A stretch of 64,000 nt of DNA, taken from the NCBI GenBank assembly GCA_032164245.1, contig JAVMKO010000001.1:64338892-64402891 (forward strand), given 5' to 3'. Shown here one piece after another: positions 11,691 to 22,232 of this stretch. The position numbers and the translations under genes are program-made. The stretch is from Sternotherus odoratus. Its lineage: Eukaryota; Chordata; Testudines; Kinosternidae. The notes beneath the pieces were generated by a model. That model was not told the DNA's origin and searched no databases. It saw only the letters and a program-made list of their open reading frames with translations. How positions within the stretch are numbered: position 1 is the stretch's first letter; the number at the start of each line of letters is the position of its first letter.

Positions 11691-12606
11691 AGTAACACAT
11701 CTGATACATTTTGTGATATTTTTAAGATAAATGTGACTAAATTTTCCATTATCCAGACTGCTAACAGTTAGCAAATAATTCAAAAATGTAGTCATTAAAC
11801 TTTCATGAAATGTACATAAAATATTCAAAATAATTTTCAGATATCCTTCCTCCTCTCCTTATATCTCTCCTTACTCATCTATTAGCCAAACTATTACATA
11901 TTCAGACATTTTATTCTTTCTTAAGTCACTTCCTCCAGACCCATGATATTTAGGTGATGTATTTTTGCTCCTGTCAGAAATCCATCCAATTTTCCTCTAT
12001 CTTTGGGTCATATAGTGCCTAAAACTGAATGAGGTGTTCCAGAGTCAGTCCTATTGTCCAGAGTCAGTCAGAACCATTGAGAAGAGAACTAATTTCTCTC
12101 CACTTTAATGTGCTGATTCAGTGTATGCTGCCCGTGCCTAACTGCAAAATACTGCAAAATACTATTTGAAAGGTACTTTAAAGTATCAAAATCAAGTTCT
12201 CAAAAGTTAGGAGACACTAGAGTTAAAGTTTCCTGTGAAATTAAATCCCCCACACCATCTTTGTGCATATGCATTGTAATACCATCTCTAATTACACGAT
12301 TACATATTGGTTTCACATGCTGTTTTTGGCAGCGAAATGTTAAAAATATCTATTTGGTGATGATCCAGCCTACATTCCATTCCCTGCAGGTAATCAGAGA
12401 AGGAGGATTCGGCTAGGATACTACAGTGATACTCTATTAAAGCCAATGGGGGTTTTGCCACTGATTTCAATGGGACTGAGATTTAAATAAAGGTGAAAGA
12501 TCAGTTAGGGCCAAATTTTTAGCTGAACTAGTGTAATTCCAGAATTCTAATGAAGTTAACAGAGAGCCTTTAGATTTACACCAAAGTGTAGAATTTGTCC
12601 TTTATT
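11691..12606. other. Non-coding AT-rich stretch
   Basis: No gene recognised. 12430-12600 has 'aaagccaatgggggttttgcc' and 'tttcaatgggactgag' words like those of an old palindromic sauropsid repeat, but the boundaries cannot be drawn. Confidence 0.45.
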
Positions 12607-12679
12607 ATCCTATATTATAAAAGACTAGGGAAGTGTGTGTGAAGCCATCATACACAGTAGAGATGGCCTGGACGAACGC

Positions 12680-12720
12680 CATGCTGGGAGGTGTAGTTCG
12701 GCAGCACAACATGGCTGCCG
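12680..12720 (-). promoter_or_regulatory. ZNF143/STAF-like site beside a YY1-like site, in Helitron H1
   Basis: 'catgctgggaggtgtagtt' (12680-12698) is the complement of a sequence close to the ZNF143/STAF consensus ACTACAATTCCCAGCATGC. Eight bases on, 'acaacatggctgcc' (12706-12719) resembles the YY1 element AANATGGCGGC. Both motifs occur in housekeeping promoters. The same pair with the same order and spacing is found in H2. Activity is inferred from motif similarity only. Confidence 0.5.
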
Positions 12721-12739
12721 CGTGTGTGCCGCCACGAGG

Positions 12740-13200
12740 GAAGCAGGGGGCTGGATCAGGGGGTGGGGGTGGCCGGGCACAGGAGGCGTGGGCAGGGAGC
12801 TCTGGCCGGGCAGGGCACGGGAAGGGGGCGCTGGGCCAGCGGGGTGGAGGCACCCGCGCATGGCCCGGCCAGCTGTGCCTATCAGAGAGCCGAGTGAGGG
12901 GGAGGTGGGGGAGGAGGCAGCGAGCCGAGCAAGGAGGGGGAGGAGGCGGCAGCGAGCCGAGTGAGGAGGAGGGGGGGGGGGTAGGCGGAATTGAGCCGAG
13001 CGAGGGGGAGGAGAGGGGGGAGGCGGCAGCAAGCCGAGCGAGGGGGGGCAGTGAGCCGAGCAAGGGGGGGGGGGGAAAGGGGCAGAGAGCCGAGTGAGAG
13101 GGAGGGGGGAGAGGGGGCTTGGAGTGGGGGGGGCTGAGCGGGGGGGGCCTTGGAGTGGGGCGGCTGAGCGAGCGGGCCCCTTGGAGGGGGGGCTGAGCGG
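12740..13200 (+). repeat. G-rich tandem array inside H1 (G-quadruplex prone)
   Basis: Irregular repeats built on 'gagccgag(c/t)gaggggg' with many runs of 4-10 G. Spacing is about 25-50 bp. Long Pro/Ser-rich and Gly-rich frames on both strands come from the base composition and are not considered genes. Confidence 0.8.
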
Positions 13201-13236
13201 GGGGAGCCCATTACTGTTGGCGGGCTTTTACACTAG

Positions 13237-16200
13237 TCTAATACGAGTGCCCTTTTCTCTTTACTAGAATAAGGTGCTATGATAATTTTAAAGACAGGAC
13301 TCTATACTCCCTAAAGTCTAGATAAGGGAAATCTTCATGGCAATATATTTAATTCTCTGAACTACTCCATCAAATATTAACTTTCCTTAAATTCAGTTAT
13401 TCTTAGGCTAGTACTTGTGCAATTATGCCATTCTCCTACAGACTAGGGCCTTCATAATGGTAAGAAATGGAATTAAGTTATGAAGCTGGGAGTCACATGT
13501 CTGAGCAAACTTCCTTGATAACTGCCTTTAAAAAAACAACAACCAATCCTTACATCCCTGTACATCAGATTTATGCACCATAACTGTCTTCCAGTCACAA
13601 GGCCTAAATTATAGCCCGAGGGATCTTTTTTTTCTGATCACCTAGAAAATGTACTTGAGCAATGTCAGACTTGTATATGTCTTGTGATTTTAGAACACTC
13701 TCTCCATAGCACTCTGAGGCACTGCATGAGATAAAACTAGGTGTATGTGTACACTGCAATCAGAGGTGTCATTGTCATTTCATGGAGGCATAGCCCACCC
13801 TAAATTTAATCCAGTTAGCATGGCTAAAAATAGACAAGAGATATTTTGCCTTTAGGAGAAGCATCCATACACTCTCTCATGCTGCAAGTTGAGAAAAATC
13901 AGAAGAAGGTCCTATTCAAAGACATTACTTGGGGTGCCATTAATTGTGTGCCATGCTGAACATGTTTACAAAAATCCAAAAGGTTTGATCTTTCATGCTT
14001 TTTTTTTTCTAAATTATACTTATCTAAGATGGCAGACTCTTGATAGTGATTAGAGAGCTAGTAAAACTTAAGTCTCTTAAAAGGCATGAGAATGAAGATG
14101 AGGAATTGAGGAGAATAGGCTTTTATCCAGAATTTGTATGGAGGCTGGTGGTGGTAACACCTATTTTAAATCCATTTACTAATCAAGGTTTGAAGAGAGG
14201 ATGTATTTAATACAGTTCTGGTACCGCTATCTCTTTGAATAAAGTGTAAGAATTCATAAAATGCATGCTCTGTGAACATTTCCCTCCCCCTTCTCTGAGG
14301 TCCTTCATCAAAACTAAGGTTTTACTTCCATGATGGTTCTGAAAAACCTTTCAGGATTTTATGCATCAGAAAGTAGTAAAAAATGGGCATAAACCCAATT
14401 TTAAAATAATCCTTTCCAGATTAATTTTAATCCAGAAAAACTGCTTCATCCTGTCACAAATTTGGCAAGAAAATCTGAGGTTTTCAAAGTGTTTTTTTTC
14501 TTCTGTGTTTTATCTTACTAGTTGACAAATGTTTCTTTGCATGTTAAAATGCAGTACCAGTTCTGACGACCTAGACACGTAAAACTGCATGGTGGGAAAC
14601 AACAATCGCTTGTATTATCTATGTAGCTATAGAAAATTCATGACACTGCAAGATCTATATACATTTTAAAAATATGTTGAATAAATATTAAAATGTTGAC
14701 TCAAGAAACACAGACTGAGTCTAAACTGAAATGAATACTGAACTTTTAAGAAAAAATTACTCTGGTGTCAGTTATAGTCATAATACTTACTCACTTTCTA
14801 AATGTCAAGACCTTTAAAGCAACTGTTGTCAGGACTTTATTCTTTATTTGTAATATCATTATTATTTATTATCTCTAATATAATTACTATGTTACAAACC
14901 AGAAAAATGATTGAACCACACTAAAGTGAACTTTAAATATGCCTCTGTAAACAGCAGCTATTGCCAAACCACTGTTGGGTTTTTTTCCCTTATATTGTAT
15001 TCTCATTTACCCTGTCTATTTTAATTTCAAATTACACAATCCATGCAGTATCCACTACTGTCTAACAAAGATGTCACTGTTAGACAATTTTTTGTAATAT
15101 TCATCATGCGCTTACCTTTGATCAATTTCATCCTATTACTCCCTATATCCCTTGGGATAATCCATTCCCGCCTTGCTGATTAGAGCATTCCAATATCCAC
15201 TCTTAGCCATTTAGCCAAGCTACATATAATGTATTAATGATGCAGTGGTTCTTACTCCACAGCAGTCTCTCACTTGTCATGTTTGTCCAATTCTCAGTTA
15301 TCCTACTTCTGAATTTGGGCCAGGGATGGAGAGGTAGGGGGTAAAAATAGCCTTTAGACAGCTTTTGTGTACCCCGTATTCTGGATCCAACAGCGGCTGA
15401 CTATCTGAAAGAACAATGTTGAGGCTGCTGTAACATAAGGTCTGATTCCTTCCCCCCCCCCCCACACACACATCATCACAAATCTGCCACCAGACAAGGA
15501 GCAAGACTGTTTTAAGGCTCCTTCATGCTGCTTTAGAAGAAGAGACAATCCCATTCAATCCCTGAAGAACTGATTTTTTGAGGACTTAATTGTGCCTGAT
15601 AGCATGGCACCATCGTGGGTATGGTATGTTCTACCCACGATGGTATGGTATGTGGGTAGAACCCACAGTGGGAGCTCCAGAGTGCAGCACTCACTTTCCT
15701 CTGTGACTGTCCAGTTTTTCTGGCCACGGCTTTGCCTCATCCCACACCTCCATGCTCTCATTGCTACATTAGCATTAGCCCAGTATAAGTACTAATTGTC
15801 TACTCTTATCACAGTTTTACATTAGTCTCTCCTAACTGGAGGGAGACTGATGTAACTCAATGAAGGATTAGGTCCATAATCTTTCCAGCCAAGTGTGTTT
15901 ACAATCTGCAGCTGTGTCCCGTGCATGGTGCTCAGAAGTGAGCAATATTTTTTATTCTGTTTCCCCCAGCCACTCTTTACTGCTTTTCCACATGGGTAAA
16001 GGCCAGCCACTGTTGGGTGCTAAATTAGACAAACTTGGGAGATGAGAGAGAGAAAATATCTTATGGTATATAATACTAGGTGTATGAACTCTGCATATTT
16101 TTATTGAGAATATTGGGGACAGTGGAGGAGTGGAAAACACCAGAGTGGAGGTCAGCAGTAAAAAGCAAGGCAAAAAGTCTGGATTTAAAGGAAGAGGCTT

Positions 16201-16322
16201 GGCAATCGCTAAAGTAGAAAATATTAGATGACAGAAATTCCAGACACAGAGCACGTAGGGGGTAGGAAGGAGGAAGGAGAGTAAAAGATGGAGGAGAAAA
16301 GCATGTTACCAGACAAGAGAAG
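13237..16322. other. Non-coding AT-rich stretch
   Basis: About 3 kb without a recognised gene. It contains one short hairpin (see 15609-15644) and a (C)n/(CA)n run near 15451-15471. Several 60-70-codon frames near 15300-15800 overlap on both strands and carry no domain. Confidence 0.5.
15609..15644. repeat. Short perfect hairpin
   Basis: 'accatcgtgggta' (15609-15621) is exactly complementary to 'tacccacgatggt' (15632-15644) around a 10-nt loop, and 'tatggtatg(t)' and 'gggtaga' words repeat beside it. It is not a recognised terminator or RNA element and is probably a small MITE core or a local duplication. Confidence 0.7.
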
Positions 16323-16324
16323 TA

Positions 16325-16761
16325 CAGTAAAACCTCCATTTAACGGACTAATTCGGGTGAGGGGATGTCCGTTAAATCAAAAAGTCCATTATTTAATTTA
16401 AAAAAAAAAGAGCTGTCGGAGCAGCAGCCCGCCTGCCACAGGGTTGGAGCGGCAGCTCCGCAGCCCGCCCGCTGCCGGGACCCGGGTGGCAGCCGGAAGC
16501 TGTCAGCCAGCCCGCCCAGGTCCCAGCTGCTGGGACCTGGGCAGCAGCCGGGAACCATCAGCCAGCCCGCCCGCAGGTGGGAGCCGGGTGGGAGCAGGGA
16601 GCCGGCAGCCCACCCGCCTGTGGGTGGGACCCGGGCGGCAGCCAGGAGCCGGCAGCCAGCCCCCGAGAAATGGATTTCGGATGCATCAGACTTGCTCAGA
16701 AATTTTGTCCGTTGCATCCGAAGTCCGTTAAATCGAGGTCCGTTAAATCGAGGGTTTACTG
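16325..16761. mobile_element. Tigger/pogo-type MITE (family T1) with GC-rich tandem core
   Basis: The ends are inverted: left 'cagtaaaacctccatttaac' and right the complement of 'cgttaaatcgagggtttactg', flanked by TA on both sides (16323-16324 and 16762-16763), the target used by pogo/Tc1-mariner transposases. The core (about 16455-16665) is a GC-rich array of four to five units each starting 'cagccagcccgcc' at about 47-55-bp spacing. The same ends occur at 43947-45404. The frames on both strands in the core are by-products of the array. Confidence 0.85.
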
Positions 16762-16763
16762 TA

Positions 16764-17401
16764 GTTGAAACAAAGAGAATAAGCAAAAACAAGGGCTGAG
16801 ATGTCACTAGGGTTAGAATCCTTACAATCCTTATTAAGCATCTACCTAGCACAAAGTTCAATTTTAGGGATAAAAACCCTGGCAATATCCTTGTGGCAAT
16901 ATTGAGGCCTATAACAATTAAGTTCTCTCTGTGTGTGTTTCTTGGCAGAGAACTATCTATTAAGATTGTAGGGGATATGTTCTATATATTCAATAATTTA
17001 AGAGAGAGTAATGTATTAAAAATAAACAAACCACTGAGGACATATCAAATATCTTATTTGGGAGGCCAGAGAAATAACTGTGAACAATCATACACACTGT
17101 GTATATAAATTTGTTATTATTTTTGTATTTCTCAGTTGCTGCAAAGTTAGAGACTATCTATCATTGATATAGTAGCACAGAAAGTGTGGACGGTGCTGAA
17201 GGGAGCAGCTGTTTCTATTTCAGCTATTCATACTGTAATAAATGGGTGCAGTAACAAATGACTGCCCTGTACCTTTAAACAGGGGGGTATTTAATGGTCT
17301 GGCTGAGTGACGTGAACAGTAGTTTATGGCTGGGATAGAGCGAAATGATGTCACTGGGGCAAATGGGTAAATGTCATTGGGGCAGAGTGCGGTAAATAGC
17401 T
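16764..17401. other. Non-coding, no recognised feature
   Basis: Nothing assignable; short frames lack domains. Confidence 0.5.
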
Positions 17402-17566
17402 TCCAGCACATCCCTGAGGCTCGCACCGCTTCTCACAGCTCCCATTGGCCAGAACAGTGGCCACTGGGAGCTGCGGACGGCCGTGCCTGTGGACAGTCAA
17501 TGTAAACAAATTGTCTTGTGGCCCGCCAGCAGATTATCCTGATGAGCTGCAGGTTGCCCACCACTG
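17402..17566. mobile_element. hAT MITE, left-truncated
   Basis: The right terminus 'caggttgcccaccactg' (17550-17566) is a typical hAT MITE end. It is preceded by a GC-rich body with 'ctcccattggccagaac' and 'ggccactgggagctgcgg', which are mutually inverted. The matching left terminus is missing, so this is a truncated copy. Confidence 0.65.
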
Positions 17567-18734
17567 GTATACTGGCTTGAAAAAGGACTTAAAAAGAGGT
17601 GTTCATTAAAGGAATGAACGGGGAAGAGGCGGTTGGGGACTCCTATGATTGGTACAGCAGGGAACCAACCCCTCATTCTTATAGCCCACCTTAACCCTCC
17701 TACAAGGAGGGGGGGTAGATGTTAAGGTCCTGGCAATGGATTTGCTAGAGGTACCTGGATATAAAAAGATGGGGAGCTGGTAAAAGCCTCCAGGGTAATT
17801 ATGGAATAAACATGGGCTTGCCTACACTGTACACTGTTATCTACTGGGTAGTCCTAGAACTCTAATAATGTTGTGGCCTGAAATCCATGTCAAATGTCTC
17901 CTGTCCTTCTTTCGACATAGCCAGACGATGAAGGGACTCCAGGGCAGGAGTATGAACTTGGACATTGTCTATTCTTTTCAACTTAGGCAGCTTTAGTTCT
18001 GCTCCCTGGGTCTCCTAGATGTTTTAGTGGTGTCAGTGAAATCAAATGCATGTCTCTAATGTCAGTGTATATACTTAGGGAATGTGTATATTGAATAGTG
18101 GGATTACTTCATTAGATTCTTTTAATATGAAATTTGATTCTAAACGGCCGAAGTTTAGCTGAGATCATTATATACTTGTCCCGTACTTTAGATTCAAATG
18201 TCATCCCATATAAAACCATTGTGTACAAAGAATTGTATATTTTGTCCTATACTTTGTACAGAAGGGTTTTATATATCAATAATGATCATAGTTTTAGAAT
18301 ACTTAGGAAAAATGTGGTACCAATATCATGTAGGTTTCATTGTTGCATTCAGTGGGCCATTAGAATCTTTACAGCAAGTGTTGTTGTTGTTTTTTACTAA
18401 TATACCAGGCATCTAGAATACTGTCTGCTGTGATACTTCAAATAACTATAATTAATTATTTAGGCTTCAGTTCATCAAAACACTTTATTTAGCATGTGCT
18501 TAAATCCTGTTGCAGTCAATGTGCTTACATAATGTGCTTAAAGTTAATCATGTTTTTTTAAGTGCTTTGCATAATTTGGGCATGGTGGGGGTGCATCTTA
18601 AACACTCTTCAAGAAAACACTGTGAACCAAATGAATTCCTGATGTAATTATTGCCTTCAGTGAAATTCTACAGGACATGAATTTTGCCCACTGTCTTGTA
18701 AGTGTTAATTGGACAAATAGAAGGAACATAGCCT
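17567..18734. other. Non-coding AT-rich stretch
   Basis: No gene or clear transposon recognised; the 88-codon frame at 18134-18400 has no domain. Confidence 0.5.
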
Positions 18735-19350
18735 GCTACTCAAAATATGAGCATAGGAATCGGGAGATGAGGGCTCTGTTCTTGGGTTGGCTACTGAATC
18801 ATTCTGTGACCTTCATCTAATCCAGGGGTCGGCAACCTTTCAGAGGTGGTGTGCCAAGTCTTCATTTATTCAGTTAAATTTCAGGCTTTGTGTGCCAGTC
18901 CAGAAGGGGCGGGGCTTTGGGTGGAAGGAGAGGTGCTGAGGGGGTCAACCAGCCCCACCTTTGGGGTTTGCCCTGCAGGATCCTACCACCCAGGTCTCAG
19001 CCCACTGCCAGCCTGGGTTTTTTACACCCAGACTAGCAGTGGGAGCTGAGGGGATATGCGGGGGACCCTGGCTGGTAAGGGACCAGCAGGGAAAACCCCA
19101 GAGCGGTGGTGGGCTAAGTGCTTAGCTAAGAGTGCAGGGAGAAATCAGCTTGCATGCCACCTTTGGCACACGTGCCATAGGTTGCCGACCCCTGATCTAA
19201 TCATATTCTCAGTGTGTCAGTGTCTCCCTTTGTAAAATGAGGACAACGATAAATACTTCCATGTGATAGGTTGCTATGGTTAATGTTTTTAAAATTGCAA
19301 GATTCTGCCTGAGGTGTGTGAGGGTCGAGAATGATGGTTATCAGTACATA
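18735..19350 (+). mobile_element. MIR-like CORE-SINE, interrupted by a hAT MITE
   Basis: The left part has 'aatcgggagatgagggctc', 'ttcttgggttggctactga' and 'ctgtgaccttcatc'. After the 372-bp insertion it resumes with 'gtgtcagtgtctccctttg', 'taaaatgaggacaacgata' and the degraded 3' end. This is the order of a sense MIR element. The split shows that the hAT element arrived later. Confidence 0.75.
18823..19194. mobile_element. hAT MITE with perfect 8-bp target duplication
   Basis: The termini 'caggggtcggcaacct' (18823-18838) and 'aggttgccgacccctg' (19179-19194) are perfect 16-bp inverted repeats. The flanks are both 'atctaatc' (18815-18822 and 19195-19202), the 8-bp duplication made by hAT transposases. 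The core is GC-rich. Its 18993-19050 part ('ggtctcagcccactgccag', 'cctgggt...acacccag') matches the core of the pogo-type elements at 19640-20155 and 44123-45194. No transposase is encoded. Confidence 0.95.
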
Positions 19351-19637
19351 AATGTAATCTATTATTATTATTTATTATTTATTGAAATCTTAGGTTAAAC
19401 TAAAATGTAACTTAGATGGGAAAACTTATGTTTTAATTTTGTGTCAGGCAGAGTATAGTGACAGATGTTTTTTTTTAATCACAAAGGGCCTGATAATTTA
19501 AAAAGAAAAGTTTCAGTTAAATTCAATTCAGTGGGTGTTTTGTTTGAAATGAATGCCTGCTAGAAATGTCTGAGCCACTCATATTTTTGATTCAGGCTAG
19601 AAGAGCCTATCAGTTAGGATGCAAATCTAAATCTAAC
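19351..19637. other. Non-coding spacer
   Basis: AT-rich; no feature recognised. Confidence 0.5.
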
Positions 19638-19639
19638 TA

Positions 19640-20155
19640 TAGTAGATTCTCGATTATCTGGGATGATCAGGAAAAACTTAATCCCAGTTAATAAAATACT
19701 GGATAATCAAGAGTCTACTGTGGGGGTGGTGCCCTGGCCACCCTGCGTCCTGGGGAGAAGGAGGTGGTGTGCCGGCCGCCCTGTGCGTGGGAGGGGGCGG
19801 TGTCCCAGGGAACTCAGGCTAGCAGCAGGAGCTGAGTGGGGCAGGCGGCAGGACCATGGCTGGCAGGAGCCTCGGGGGAGAGCCCAAAGTGGTAGTGGGC
19901 TAAGCGCTTAGTCTGAAGCCGCTTTGGGATTTCTCCCAGGCTCCTGCCACCTGGGGTCTCAGCCCACTGCCAGCCTGGGTTTTCTACACCCAGGCTGGCT
20001 GCGGGCTGTGACCCTGGCTGGCAAGGGGCCAGCGGGAGAAACCTCAAAGCGGCAGCAGGCCGAGCACTCAGCCCACCACCGCTTTGGGGCTTCCCCTACT
20101 GACCCGTTTTAGACATCCTGGTTAATCCACAGCCCAGACAATCGGGCGTCTACTG
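19640..20155. mobile_element. Pogo-type MITE (family T2), composite
   Basis: The left end 'agtagattctcgattatctg' and the complement of the right end 'cccagacaatcgggcgtctactg' are inverted, flanked by TA (19638-19639 and 20156-20157). They match the ends of the T2 element at 44123-45194. The GC-rich core repeats 'ggtctcagcccactgccag' and 'cagcctgggt..acacccaggctg'. The first 81 bp (19640-19720) already end in a complementary 'ataatcaagagtctactg', so that part alone looks like a complete mini-element. Frames here are by-products of the core. Confidence 0.8.
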
Positions 20156-20157
20156 TA

Positions 20158-21879
20158 TTCAGAACTGTGAATCTGAAAAAATGAACTGAAAACCTCAGGG
20201 GGGATGGAGAATATATTTTTTGGTCAGTTTCTGGTGTTGGTCAGGACAACATTACCAAGAGAACAACTTTTCACAAACTATTTGGCTCTGCTGCTTCCAG
20301 TGCTAATTGGAGGTGCATGAATGTGAAATGCAAATTTATGCAGTTTCAAATATCAACCCAAAACTCAAACTTTATTTTTATTTTATCCAGACCATTTCAC
20401 CTATCGCAGAAGATGGCCACAGAATATTTTAGTTTAATGATGCTGTTGCAGATGTCACACCTGTACCCAGTAGAGATGATTTGTGAATTTGCATTAGCGA
20501 GCCATTTCAAAAAGCTTTTTTTCACCTTCCCCCTGCGAAGGAATATGGATAATTTGTGCATTGGAGATGGAAATTGCTTTCTTTCATCTTTTTACCTCAT
20601 TTATGACCTGCTCATGCTGACAGCTTTAGTGAAAGTCTCTTAATTCATGCACAGCATGAGGAGTATTTAGTAGATTCAAGAAGATAACATTTTGACACGT
20701 TAGTATTCAGCTCACCATTTGCCACAGTAGAATGGACCAGTTAGTCTACCATAAGATGGTATCTCCCTAAAGCAGTGACCAGTACCAAATGGTGTAGAGA
20801 AAGTTACATTATGGGGGGAATATTTGCATCTTATTGAGTGATATAATGAAGGTGAAAAATGATTCCTAAGCACAGGTAATGATCATTTTATTTTTTAAAT
20901 ATTTCTAGATTACAGTTTCTGTAATCTAAATCCTATCAACAGCACACAGGGATAGAATTACTAGTCAGAAAATGGTCTTTTTAGATGGTTGGAAGGGTTT
21001 TGCTGCAACGCTAACCTGCAACAGGGAATTCCAGAGAGGAATTCTACATTACATAAAGTGTTCTGTTTTATCAAATTAAAATGTTTTATAATTTAATCAA
21101 AACTCTTCTTGGCTCTGGGTAATAGGAGGCAAGGTAAATTACATTAGAGTTCAAAATATAAACAGTTATTTTTTATTAATCCATAGACCATAAACTAGTT
21201 TAAAAGCTTTGTTGAGTTTAACTTTGCCTCTTTGTGCTTACCTTTAAAGTATTTTCTCCTTCTAGAATTATAGATTATTTGTAAATTAATGCAATATACA
21301 ATAAAATTCAAAGTACAATATTTTACGTAGCCTTATAAATATTAACAGTACAGTGCACACCAGCTTCAGATTTGGCTTGATTTTTAAGTCTGAATGAGTT
21401 GCACAAAACAAGTTTGAAGATATTAGTTGAGTAACCTTTAATTTACAGATGTGTAAATCTGGCAATTCGTAACTTTTCCATTGTGTCTTTTTACTTCATT
21501 TTAAAGTAATTGCAGAGTCTCTTAAACATTTAATTTTGAATCTGCTAAATTCTGTGTCCACCATAGCCACTGATTGGCCTTGCCAATACATAATACTTCC
21601 TCATATACATCTTTTTTGTCAACATTGTTTAGTTAGGCTTCACAAAACTCCTATAAGGAAGATAAATTATACTATTTAACCATCTATGAGTTGGGGAGAA
21701 TGACAGGTGTTGTTCAGCATAATCCCTAATTTGGAAGTCTGACTCTCTGTTTACCACATCTAGGTTGTTTGAGAAACTTCAGACAATAGAATAGCCAATG
21801 GAAACTGTGTGTGTTTGGCACAATTGGGTGAATAACGGGGGAGTTTTAGTGCCAATTTTTAAAAAAATGTTTCGGGGTT
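20158..21879. other. Non-coding AT-rich stretch
   Basis: No gene supported. The 108-codon frame at 20317-20643 has no recognisable domain and ordinary AT-rich composition. 21640-21780 has faint MIR-like words ('gagttggggagaatgacag') but is too diverged to call. Confidence 0.45.
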
Positions 21880-22232
21880 GGACTGAAAATGAAAACTTTC
21901 ATATATTTTGACTAATTGAAAAATCATATTTTTTGTTGTGTTGATTTAAACATTTTGTTTAACTTAAACTTTCATTTATATTTCAGGCATTTTAAAATGT
22001 TTTTGATATTATTTTTTTTTGAAAAATGAAATGAATTTAAAAATAAAAAGCCAGAACCCCAAAGCTGAAACATTTTGTTTAAAAAAATATGGAAGCAAAA
22101 CATTTTGATTTTGGTTAATTTGGTGAAGAGGACATGAAAATGTGAAATCTTTGTGTTGCTGAAACTGTTGTTTTTTTTTCCCCCTGAGGTACAAAAGTTT
22201 CCATTAAAATGTTTTGCTTAGCTCTAATGTCT
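21880..22232. mobile_element. AT-rich palindromic MITE remnant
   Basis: A/T homopolymer-rich block with inverted words ('aaacattttgtttaactt' against 'aaacattttgattttgg'-type text). It ends in 'attttgcttagctcta' (about 22216-22232), which is inverse to the start of the block at 27115 ('agagctaagcacacctttt'). Class unknown and boundaries approximate. Confidence 0.35.

Larger units (their letters stand above)
12608..13236 (+). mobile_element. Non-autonomous Helitron H1
   Basis: It starts with TCCTATATTATAAAAG, close to the vertebrate Helitron 5' end TCCTATATAATAAAAG, and ends with CTAG (13233-13236). The flanks are A (12607) and T (13237), as expected for A|T insertion without duplication. A possible terminal hairpin (agccc 13205-13209 with gggct 13222-13226) lies 10 nt before the end. 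The interior from about 12730 is a G-rich array of 'gagccgagcgaggggga'-like units. No Rep/helicase is encoded. Its ends and first about 110 bp match H2 (45642-46386, opposite strand), so these are two copies of one family. Frames at 12605-13211 on both strands are by-products of the G-rich array. Confidence 0.85.

Noticed and set aside
12605..13211. Pro-rich and Gly-rich frames of 109-154 codons
   Set aside because: Compositional by-product of the G-rich Helitron core; open in several frames on both strands.
16340..16885. 181-codon minus and 144-codon plus frames
   Set aside because: They lie in the GC-rich core of a T1 MITE and cross its ends.
20317..20643. Possible 108-codon host exon
   Set aside because: No domain, no convincing splice context, and composition like the flanks.
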